DNA of 64,000 bases, taken from positions 62,001-126,000 of the forward strand of contig JADNRY010000094.1 of NCBI GenBank assembly GCA_015501585.1, in the 5' to 3' direction. Within the stretch, counting starts at the first letter, position 1. Each line of letters begins with the position of its first letter. The stretch comes from Rhodocollybia butyracea (taxonomy: Eukaryota > Basidiomycota > Agaricomycetes > Agaricales > Omphalotaceae). The translations under genes were made by a program, and so were the position numbers. Positions 22,040-32,600 of the stretch are shown here, piece by piece. Under the pieces are notes generated by a model. It was not told the DNA's origin. It made no database searches and saw nothing but the letters and a program-made list of their open reading frames with translations.

Positions 22040-22818
22040 CGCTTCATCTCTGCACACTTTACAACAATTCATTGTGAGCTTGAATGCCATGGTCTCTGTA
22101 CAAAGAAACTTTACATCATTGCTGCTGAACAAAATGAAAAGGTTCGCGCAGACTTCATCCGGCGCATGTCTATGTATGATGCTGAGCAGATGATTTTCAT
22201 GGATGAAACGTCAAAAGATGAACAAACAAAGACTCAACGGTATGGTTGGTCAAGGAAGGGAACTCGTGCCATGAGTCTTAAAGCTGTTTTTGTCCGTGGG
22301 CAGTGACTTACAGGGACTGGAGCTCTGTCTCTTGATGGAATGATTGCAGCAACAGCATGTGAGGGATCAATGACCTGGGAAAAGTTTCTGCAATTTTTGG
22401 AAGGATCTGTGGTATGTCTCAAGGGTTTCTTTGTCTATATACATTATTCTCATTTATATTGTAGCTTCCTTTAACCACACCTTTTCCAGGGCCTCGTAGT
22501 GTTATTGTCCTGGATAATGCTTGTATTCATCATGGCGAATGTATTCTTGAGCTGGCAGAAGAATACGGTACATCCACAGAGTCTTTCAAAGTGATTGTAT
22601 TCTGACAATCATTCGTAGGTGTTCATTTTGAGTTTCTGCCACCATATTCACTGGATTTCAATCCTATTGAAGAGGCTTTCTCAAAAATCAAGAGCTTTAT
22701 TTGTTGTTATGGTTGCTTGTTCACTTCGCAAGGCTTGCTCTATGATATGGTATTGGCTATGGAGATTATCACACCGGAAGATGCAGAAGAATACATTGCT
22801 CATGCAGGCTATACGTAA
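22040..22818 (+). pseudogene. Tc1-like DDE transposase, decayed
   Basis: Reads as a DDE_3-type endonuclease with two introns (22412-22464 and 22568-22618). Motifs in order: ECHGLCTKKLYIIAAE (end of the DNA-binding region), FMDETSKDEQTKTQRYGWSR with the first catalytic Asp, VIVLDNACIHHGE with the second, and FLPPYSPDFNPIEEAFSKIK with the final acidic residue. The N-terminal helix-turn-helix is not readable. An in-frame TGA at 22304-22306 (VRGQ*LTGTGALSLDG) is one C-to-T change from CGA. Two Cys residues (IHCELECHGL) sit where Arg is expected and are also explained by CG-to-TG changes. Confidence 0.85.
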
Positions 22819-22852
22819 TTTCAGTTACTAGTATTACTATGATAATGAATGA

Positions 22853-24899
22853 CTATAGTGATGTAGTGTAGAATACATGCAATTCTATTGTATGTGCCAT
22901 GGAGTGAGATACAAAATGATAGCAAGAAAACAGGTACAAAAAAACAACACACACAGCAAGTAAAATGATACACTGTCCATACTTTCCAGCACAAACAACT
23001 GACCATTCCGAAACAGCTGCACAAAGCTGTGCAATATTTCCGGGCAACAATCCAGATTCCTTCAAATCAGACACTTGAGTGTATTCGAGACTGCTTGTAT
23101 TCGCATAACCAAGTTCGATGAGTTTTTGAGTGACCAAGTTATCAAGACCGTCTTGTGTACAGAAGTTTGCCATGGTCATATATAGTCCAGGCATACGATC
23201 AGGAGGAAGCAGTAGCAATAAAAGCATAGCAGTGGCAGCGGTAACAGGAGTGGCAAGCGGGACAGGTGGAGGAGCTGAGTGAAGAAGCGCAGCAACTTCA
23301 GGAGTGATATTGATGCTGATATTGGAGCCAGTAGTGGTTGAATTGTGTCATGCTTGACACTGCTGTAAGACATTGGAGGCAACTGTGCTCTCTTCATTGT
23401 TTGTGGTGAAAAGATTGTTATTCGGTGGTGATTTCAACTGTTGCTTGTTCAGGACCATCCAACTGGGCATTCATCAGCAATAGTCATACGAAAGGACATA
23501 GGACATACCATTGCCATGGCCCATCTCTCAACACGCCTGAAGTGGAGAGGGAAATGTGTCACTGTTTCAGGATGGATCCAACAATTTTCACTCGGACAGG
23601 ATTTCGTTTCACAGGGCCATTGACCACGAATAGCGATAATGTTTTGATTAACGGGGTTATCTTCGGGGTCAATATCACGTTCAGCGGGCACCTACACCAC
23701 ATTAGAGCATGTAAAGACATATTCAACATAAAATACCTTCAATTTCTTCTTACTCTTCTTATTGTTCTCCTGGTCATTGCTCTCATTGATCCGGGAGCAT
23801 TATGAGCAAATTAAGTGAAGTATAAAGAACAAATAACTCACCAAATCAGCCACCTTCTTCGTAACATATACTACCACTTGACTAGTATTCTTCAGAGATT
23901 CCACCAAATGTGCATAGCTTTCTTCACTATCAAGCGTAACAGGCTGAGGTGCCACTTGAGCAATTGTATAAGCAATATTGTAGTTGTCAATGTTGGTTTT
24001 TTCGGGTTTGAAAAAATCATTGGTTCAAACGAGAAGCTGGGCTTTGAATGTCGAGAAAGGGTCAGCAAAGTCGAATTTACAGATCTGAGTTTTGGCAGCT
24101 GTTTGGTTTTTCACTGGTTTCTTGGCCTCTGCAGGAGTAGGATACATGTATAGTTGAAGGCTAACTGAAAGTTTGAGATCCTTAGGCAGTACTACCTCAT
24201 TCGGACAGTAAGTGAAAAATTTTGGCAAGAAAACATGACACGTACCTTGTTTATCAATCTCATCACTTTTTCAACCTTTCTTGCAAGGTTGAGCTGGAGT
24301 CTTTGGGCTTGAAGCTTGTTGAGGATGGGTCAAATAGACCTCTACGGTTTCCTTGGGATTGTTCTGGTCCATTGTTATGGACTGTAAAGTCCACATCTTA
24401 ACATAGCTTGTTGGGGTCTTAGTGCAAGGGATGCCTTCCCTCATAATTCCTTCCCTCCAGTAACGTGTTGGCTTAGTACTTATCCCGCTTTGAGATGTCC
24501 TGTAGTTTAGAGAGTATGCACTTTTGGGTATAACTAGATTGACAATCTAGCATTACATCTCCGGGCAGCCCAGGTATCCTTGCTAGCTTGGCTCTAGGCT
24601 ACGCTTGTGGGCGTACCTTCATGGCTCGCTGAGTATTATTGTTAAGTTCTTTGCCTCGGCAACAGCTATCACGCTCGGGCTCCGTATAACTCTCTTATTG
24701 CATTGTATAACACGTACAAAGTGTCAAAATGTATGGTTACACACCTTAGGCAGATCTTAGGCCTAATATCGGATTCAGTATCATTGTCGTGAGTGAGGTC
24801 TGTCACTGAATTTGCTGAGGCATCTTCCTCAAAGTCATCACTATTGTTGATGAACTCACGGCTCTTCACCGTTGAAGAGGTAGAACGGCAACGAGCCAT
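22853..24899 (-). pseudogene. SAM-like-domain transposon-associated protein, decayed
   Basis: Minus-strand coding blocks: MARCRSTSSTVKSREF (24899), MDQNNPKETVEVYLTH (24373), PKFFTYCPNEVVLPKDLKLS (about 24228), a Cys/His region with CWIHPETVTHFPLHFRRVERWA (about 23600), and a C-terminal SAM-like helical domain, FCTQDGLDNLVTQKLIELGY then SDLKESGLLPGNIAQL (about 23165-23020). Proteins with this order are familiar from basidiomycete genomes, often beside transposons, but I cannot name the family safely. An in-frame TGA at 24271-24273 (PCKKG*KSDEID) matches a CGA-to-TGA change. About 350 bp of unrelated sequence separates the first two blocks, so an intron enlarged by an insertion is likely. Confidence 0.5.
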
Positions 24900-26082
24900 G
24901 ATGAAAGTGAGCAAAGAGAAGAGTAACGGCAGGCAAAACTTAAAATTCACAAGTCATTTGAAATGACGAATACACCAAGTCATTCAAAATCATAAGACAT
25001 GTCTCAAATTCACGGACTGTCATGAATTTTGCAAACGGCTGTAAGTAATAAAAACAGCTTTGGCCTCATCCACTGCAAAAGATTTGTCACTTCTTAATTA
25101 GGCAATGAAAACAGCTTTGACCTCATCCACTGCAAACTTTTGAAATTGCCTAATTAAGAATTAAAACTCTATTGAAATAAAATTGCCTAATATAGTAATT
25201 TATCAAAAATACCAAATGTGTCTAACTCTATGAGAAAAACATAAGTGTTTGATAATTGCCTAATTTTGGTAATAAAAACAGCTTTGACCTCAGCCACTAT
25301 AGAAATTTAAAAATTTCCTAATATAGTAATTTTTAAAATGCCTTAAATGATGTACAACCTAATCTTGGACATGTCCAAGTTGCCCTTGGCCATGTCCAAA
25401 CTAACCTTGATCATGCCCAACCTGATCTTGGTCATGTCCAATCTAACCTTGGTCATGTCCAGGTTGCCCCTGGTCATGTCCAATCTAACCTTGGTCATGT
25501 CCAAGTTGCCCCAGGTCATGTCCAAGCTGTCCTTGGCCAGATCCAACTCAGCATGAGCCAGCAGCTTCCCTTCTCTTCCCACTGCCCCATGTACCTGCAA
25601 TTAGCCCACTGAAACACTCCCCAAGGTTACACACACTTCACATGTAAACTGACATCTCTCCTGCACCATCTTATTCCACTCTGGAGGCTGACATCTCTCC
25701 CAAAGCATTTTATATTGCTTTCCAAGCATCCCCTACTCCTCCCTCAGCACCCTCTACTCCCTCTCTGTCACCCCCACTGCACCCCCTACTCCTACCCTGG
25801 AAGTTCCACACCCCTCCCTTGAAGAGGTCTCCCTCCTCTCCCACAAGGTACCCTATCCCTCCCAGGGCATACCCTATCCTACCCCTGGTCATGACCAACT
25901 TGACCCAGGTGACCAGGTCATGGCCTACTTGCTTGGACATGACCCACTTCCCTGGACATGACCAAGCCATCCTGGACATGACCAAGGCACCTTGGATTTG
26001 CCAGGGACTTTGAGTATTTTTAGTCAGGTCAATGTAACAAAAGTGTAGACTAATAAGACTAAAAAAGTGGTTGCCTGAAGTG

Positions 26083-27000
26083 GATCGGTAGAACTTGAGG
26101 TACAACAGCGACTGAAGAATTTGACTGTAGATCGCTATGGATGCGGCCTCGGCATTCGACCTACGATTCAGAGCATCTGCATGCAGTGCATGGACAATGT
26201 CTTTGTACTATATTACAAGGCTCGTGAAAAATCGGTGCGTGTGTGCATGGTAGTAGGGGAGGTACATCGAGGAATGTGGTTCTGGGTTTGATATCCGGAA
26301 GCTGCATGGTGTCGTCTAAGCAAACATCCAAGTATATGCTGATACCATCTTACACTGTGAATTACAACATGGTATTGTGCAGCGAAATGAAGCCAAAACC
26401 CACCCAATTTTGGGAACCTCCAATAGTACATTCTCGCAACTTTGCGCAGATATCGGTTCCTTGTCCGTGACTTTCGCTACTTGAGCTCTACAATCGTCTG
26501 TCTTTCTCTTGGCTTCCTTCCGTGGCTTTGATACTACGTATTGCGTCAGTGAAACAGATCAAGAGGAACAAAAAATGTCCAGACTTACATCGGTATTTTC
26601 TTCCAATATTCCCATTTTGACAGAATAATTAAGGGAAGTCTACGCGCATCTATCAATCCATTTCCAATGGCTGTGCCTTTGAGAGTTACTTCCAAGCCAG
26701 AATTTAGGACAGTGTCAACTGCAGTTGATGGTTAGTCCAACATTGTTAACGAAAGATGAAGCTAGCTGAAAGATTGCCGAGCATAACTCGCTTCACCGAA
26801 GTATTTCTAAATGAAGGACAACTGAGCGTCGTTGCAGAAACAAGTACACCGCACATCCATCTGGTTGTGCTTGGGAGATATTTGATAAGAATTGCAAAGG
26901 ACGGCTATGGTGAAGCCTGCAGCTAAGCGTACGCGTAAATGCCATTTAAAAAGGGTGAGGGATCGATCTACACGCGTGCTCTATAGTTCTGACTAAGTAT
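26083..27000. other. Intergenic, no supported gene
   Basis: Only short unsupported frames on both strands. No repeat structure was recognised. Confidence 0.35.
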
Positions 27001-27522
27001 GTACAAACTAGTCTGTATTTGTATACCAGAGAATCTTCAATCCAGTACCAGCAGGCTGATTGACCGTTGCAATATCACAGTCTGTAGCAAAGAGAAAGAT
27101 TGCCGCGTACCATGGACCATTGATGGATATCCCTCCTACTCCTTCCGAGACGTTGAGCCCTCTTTTGCCATATAAACCACTTGCAAGTCCTTGTACGCAT
27201 ATTTGTGATGGAAGAGACCGAAGCAGACCGACCAGAAGAAGCGCGACCAACTGCCTAGATAGGAGATTTCTTGCAACACGCCAGCTTGATGCATTGTCCC
27301 TTCAAGCTTCGTTAACTCCTCGGACCTCCAGACACCATCCCGACGTCCCAAAGTATCGACGAACCGTGGTACCAGTAGCTGCATTCCATCCATTCTAAAT
27401 CCTAACCCATTGTACGTCCGCGTCCATCGCAATCCTCCGTTTACCCAGCCATAGCTCGTGTATTGAAATATTGGGTATGAAGATATCGATCGGGAGGCGC
27501 CTGAAAGTACTGGTAAGATCAT
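27001..27522 (-). pseudogene. Unrecognised open frame, possibly a relic
   Basis: A 128-codon frame on the minus strand (start 27522) continues in a second overlapping frame to 27008. It has no motif I recognise. Part of its sequence (cctaacccattgtacgtc, tttacccag, gtattgaaatatt at about 27400-27470) recurs in degenerate form near 35846-35920, which suggests repeated DNA and not a unique gene. Confidence 0.2.
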
Positions 27523-28854
27523 AGGTTTATAGTTGTGGTTAAAGGTAAGATAGAGCAGTGACGCGACACGATTGAAGCGTCTACATAAGTGCCCATCACA
27601 TCTCAGTCCGAAGCCTCAATCACAATGGCTCTGGCTTTTTCATCCAACGGCCATCCAGCTTGTTGCTTCTATGTCCATGACTAGCGCTCGTGTCGCTCTC
27701 AAGCACCCTCGGAAGCTGTCATTGAAAGATAATTGGAGCTAGGTACGACAATCCTTGACGTCAACTTTGCATTATTTCACAGTGTCAGTAGCCTCCCTCC
27801 TCGTCTATCCAGCGGTCCTAGTCAAGCCGAAACAATAGAGGTAGTCAAGGACAACAACAATACATTGTACTTCGTGACCGCCGCATCTTTCAGGATTGAA
27901 GAGAAAATATGATGGGAGGTACCGGTAAAAGGTAATAGTCGTTTCTTTCAGGCTTGTATCTTCAATTGACGTTTTATAGAGATGGCTGGAATGTTATCCC
28001 AACAATTACTACCACAAACACCATCATATCCCTGATCCCAAGCCCCGCCTCTATTCCGAAAATCTCAAGATAAGCTTCGCAGCATACATTTACAATTCAA
28101 TCCTGCCATCCCACTCAATACTATCACACTTTCAAGCTTTTCAAGGCCGGATCCGGTGGATGTGGCATTTATCGGAACATGTACACAAAAATCCTTTGTG
28201 AGTCGGCGCGTACTACACTACAAGTCGTGGTGAACGGTCTTAAGGGCAATAACGAGCGAGAAGTTGGTGTATAGGGGATAAGGGTGTTCTGGCGGGTTTC
28301 GACTGGGCGATAACGATGGGAGCACCCTGGAGAGTTTGAGAGGAAAGTTTGTCAATCATTGAGGCCTTGAGGAAGGGGACTGGCCAACAATCACAGTGGT
28401 AATTGGGTCTTCTGTGAGTCATTTATTCGCCATCGGCTTCGTGAATTCGTTTAGTATAGCATGATCCCTCTAGATTAACCCACCCTCCTTCTCTGGCCCT
28501 TCCTTTATCCTTCCCAATCCTCTCCCAGAACCTTCGAAGATGCACCTGCACCCGCTTCTCCAATATCTCCTCCTGCGTTACTGAAGAGGGCTGCACTCGA
28601 TGCCGATGACAGTGATATTGTGGTCTTCGATTTGGATAAGGCGTACATGGTGCCTTGGAATCTGGCCCTGTACATGGACACGACCATCAACATGGAAGGC
28701 ATCGGCATTGTCACGGAGAAGGAGGAGAGCATCTGCGTGACGGCTTTGAACGCCATCATCACCATTGTCATGGATGTAGGATCCTATCGCATAATCCTTC
28801 TCAAACCGGTTAGTCTTTTTACTGGTATCGCCCCCAACCTGGTGTAACGGAATT
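27523..28854. other. No confidently supported gene; possible upstream part of the MoeA-like relic
   Basis: A plus-strand frame at 28521-28800 (VVFDLDKAYMVPWNLALYMD) and a minus-strand frame over the same bases both stay open, and neither matches a family I know. A likely splice pair, gttagtcttttt to gaactcag (28809-28862), leads from the plus frame into the MoeA-like segment, which slightly favours the plus strand. Confidence 0.25.
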
Positions 28855-28862
28855 TTGAACTC

Positions 28863-29470
28863 AGTGTCCACTCGGCATCGAAATTCCCCCTCCTCGATAG
28901 TCTCATTCAAGAACGCCGCTAAGATAATCGACAAACATATTTCGCATATCTCAATTGTTACTCTACCCGTTACTGCTTCGCTCCGAGACCATATCTTGGC
29001 CGAGGGTATCTATTCTTCTACTGATTTACCTCTGACAAAGACAACCAGTGTGAGGAGTATGCTTGGAGACGTTAGTTTGTCATTTCTCCAGATATCTAGC
29101 ATCCGACCCAGCTGGAACATACTTTGTCACCGCGTCTTCATCTCACCCCCACCTTTTATCGCCTGTGAGCCAAGGAGAATTACCAGAAGGACATTATCAA
29201 ATCAATACGGGTGGCGCCCTTCCTCACGCTGCAGATACCGTAATGTTTGAGGCCCATACATCAAAACTTATCCAGAATGTAAGTCGTTCTTTTCAACGGT
29301 AATAATTTTGTTAATATCTGACCTCAGCGACCAATGGAAATCCTGCTGGCCCACCTGGTGAAGGATGAAAATAGAGACACTTTTCCTGCAACCAATCCCG
29401 ATACAGACATCGGTCTCCGGGCTCTCGCGACTGCACATCGCGGAATTGGCTGCAGCACACTTAGGGGTTT
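28863..29470 (+). pseudogene. MoeA/gephyrin-like molybdenum cofactor gene fragment
   Basis: Reads IVTLPVTASLRDHILAEGIY then SSTDLPLTKTTSVRSMLGD, the start of a MoeA domain (family pattern LAEDIYA..DLPPF..S..DGYAVRS), but the DGYA core is lost. After a frameshift near 29070 comes the second block, HYQINTGGALPHAADTVMFE, equivalent to the MoeA VNTGAPLPPGADAVI segment. An intron 29280-29328 then leads to RPMEILLAHLVKDENRDTFP (family: G.NVR..G.D). MoeA domains insert molybdate into molybdopterin. Missing core residues, a frameshift and no complete N- or C-terminus make this a relic. Family assignment is by motif order only. Confidence 0.6.
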
Positions 29471-29618
29471 AATGGAAGCAGACTGATCGGAAGAAGTGGC
29501 ATAGCAACCAAAAGCCTAAAGAGGAATTTTCTTGGACACAGGCCCATTGGGGACTTGGGTAAGACTGCAATGGATTACTTAGTTTAGATTCTTAGAACTT
29601 TACAAAGTATACATAAGC

Positions 29619-32600
29619 CTAATTCAAGCGTACTCGCAGATCCACACACTCCTGCCAAGCTGTTCCTTCAACAAAGTCCGTGAAATCCAGCTTTGTCGTG
29701 CCATCTTTATGAATGACAAGTGAGTTTTGTGGAAAATACAGGCCGCGGTGCAGCCAAGGTGGGACCCAGAGTATTGGTTGAGCCATCGAGTTCAATAGCC
29801 ACCCATCTTGACCAAGTGAGCCACCTCCAAGCGCATTCTTCAAAATGTCATCCGGAGCGGTCTGTTTAACAACTGTATTTAGATCTTGTAATCAATGAAT
29901 AGAGGCAAGCACATACCTCAAAGACACGGATTGATGTATCTTGAGAACCAGAGACAACTCGCCTATGGTCAGGTGAGAAGTCAACAGAGTATACTGTATG
30001 TCGGTGCCCTTCAAATGGACCAGCTGCAAGACTCCTGGTCTCTAGATCCCACACACATACAGTTGTGTCATCAGATCCAGACACAATCCACTTTCCATCC
30101 TGAGAGAAACCCAGGGCCCTGACTGCGTCAGTATGCCCTTCAAACTGCGTAAGATCTGATGACCTTAAATTGAAGACCCGCACCACACCGTCCTTCCCAG
30201 AGGCCCCAATCAGTTGACCATTATGTGAGAATCCAATGCGGTAAGTCCGGTCCGGCGCTTGAAATTTGAATGGGCCTTCCACCAATGCTCCTGTTTGTGC
30301 ATCTGACACCCTAGCAATGCCTGAGTTTGATGCAGACCTAATATGTCCGCTGTCCAATGAGAAGGCAATGGAGCTCACAACAGTACTATGTGCAGTGGAC
30401 AGTCTAATGAGCAATGAACTGCCACATCCCACACACAGATTGTTTTGTCATCAGACCCAGATACAATCCGGTCACCTTGCGGCGAGAATGCAATGCACCA
30501 TACCTGCTGGCTGTGTCCCTCCAATGGGCCAGCAACCATAGTTCCATTTTGCACATTCCATACCCGAATAGTTGTGTCCTTGGACCCTGAAACAATCTGT
30601 TCCTCATTGGGGGAGAATGCAATGCAATACACCGTATCCTTGTGTCCATAAAGTGGCCCAGTGAAAATGGTCCCTGTACATGAATCCCACACAGAGACTG
30701 TATTATCCCAAGATCCTGAAGCAATTTGGTACCCTTTGGGTGAGAAAGCAACACAATGGACAGTACTTGTATGTCCTGTATACCCTGGATGATGCATTTG
30801 CGCAATCTCTTGGTCATTAGCCCCTATGTATTGAGCATCCACTTTAAGTGCTGCAGAGAGCTCTTGATATGCATCCCAGACACAAATAGTCTTGTCATTT
30901 GAACCTGATGCAATTCTCATTCCATCAGGTGACACAGAGACAGACAGGACAGCCCCACTGTGGCCATCAATTGGGGCTGAGACAAGTGCACCTGTTTGCA
31001 CATCCCAAATGCACAGCAATGCATCAGCATATCCCACTACAATGTGTTTCCCATTAGGAGTAAACGCAGCAGAATAAGCATTTGTACCCATAGGGGTAGG
31101 GATAGTGATAATCTCAGTACCTGTACATGCATCCCATATATGAGCTGCTTCATGTGACAGGGACAAAATGTGTTTCCCGTCAGGTGAGAAAGCAACAGAT
31201 CGAATGCCTTCAGTATGCCCTTTCAGTGGCCCATTGACAAGTTTTTCTGTTTGTGTATTCCAAACTTGCACCAAACCATCCTTTGAGCCAGAAACAACTT
31301 GGTCTCCATCAGGTGAAAAAGCGACAGCCCAAACCAATCCTACATGAGTGATAACCAAAGGTGCTATCTTGACCTCACTATGTTCATCCCATTCCCAAAT
31401 GTGAACTGTCTTGTCCAAAGATGCAGATGCAATCTGCTTTCCAGTGGGAGAGATGCAAACAGAATTCACTATGTTTCTATGTCCTGTCAGCGGAGCACCA
31501 ATGGTTTTACCTGTTTGTGCATCCCACACACGCACAGTTTTATCATCAGAGCCAGACACGATGCTTTTCCCATCACATGAGAAGGCAATACTATTGATCT
31601 CCCCATCATGTCCAGTGAATGGCCCAACAATTAGGTTACCTGTGCGTGCATCCCAGACCCACAGTGTCATATCAGGGGACCCTGAAGCGATACAATTCCC
31701 ATCAGGTGAGAAGGCAACAGAACAAACACTGCCACTATGACCCTTGATTGTTGCTTGCAGCCTTGGCCATTGACCACTCACAGAGCTTTGAATGCCCACT
31801 GTTTTACTTGGAACAAGCAAGGAAGAATACTGCTTCTTGACTTTTGACCCACTTGGTGCAAAGGGAAGTGCTGAAAGATAGATGTGGGGCACGCTATGTG
31901 AAATGACAGGAGCAAATCTGAGCACAAACTTGACTGCATCTGTTGCAAAACTTGCAAGTTCCTCCTCATGGTAGTTCTAAATAAATAATTAGCCCAGCAA
32001 TATCAGTATCTGTGCAGAAACCCACTTTGGCAAGCTTGGCCACAGCTTCAAGTGCATCTATTGCAACTCCAACTTTCTGCTGTATGCAGAGGACCTCAAG
32101 CCAATACAGAAATTTAGTATCCATCATGGCCTTCAGGTCTGTGAGAAGGCCTTGGAGAAAGCCGTCTGGAAGAGGCAGGGTATCAGAACCAATTCCTGGA
32201 AGGTGACTAGTCCAGTACAAGCTTGAATAGAATAACTCGGGAGAAATGTGATCTGTAATGCGTTGGGATAGGTCTGTAATGCATTCCGATAGACCTGGGA
32301 CTTTGGTGGTGTAAATATGTGAGTCTTCAAATCCGCAGATATTGAATTGAAGTTCTTTCTTCAGGATATGCAAGCACCCTTGTGCAATCTGGGGCTCCAA
32401 GATAGATGGGTCGATAAACCATGGTTTGTCACCAGAACGACTACGGTCTGTGAGATAATCAGAGAAGGATGCATGGAGTATCTTCACGTGTTGCCCAGGA
32501 GCCCACTGCAAGACACATCCAAGTGCGCGGAAAATCTGGCTAGATGAGCTCTCTGGTTTCAAATCTAGAAGAGCATCAATCGTTGCATCTGATACCAGCG

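Larger units (their letters stand above)
20455..26082. mobile_element. 5.6-kb composite element framed by about 0.9-kb inverted repeats
   Basis: The left arm is 20455-21394 and the right arm 25042-25952, in opposite orientation and closely similar. Both arms contain the same genic-looking GC-rich part, the ttggacatgaccaagg minisatellite, and AT-rich inner parts with cagtggatgaggtcaaagct. Beyond the right arm, 25953-26082 continues to a terminus, ttgcctgaagtg, also seen at 4496-4507. The left arm lacks this outermost part and abuts the palindrome instead. Inside lie a Tc1-like DDE transposase relic (plus) and a SAM-domain protein relic (minus). Confidence 0.65.

Noticed and set aside
27008..27522. 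Two minus-strand frames considered as a novel gene
   Set aside because: No domain, no convincing intron joining them, and part of the DNA recurs near 35850, so it is kept only as a low-confidence relic.
28578..28934. 118-codon minus-strand frame opposite the plus frame at 28521-28800
   Set aside because: No recognisable domain, and the plus strand offers a splice that leads into the MoeA-like segment; neither is certain.
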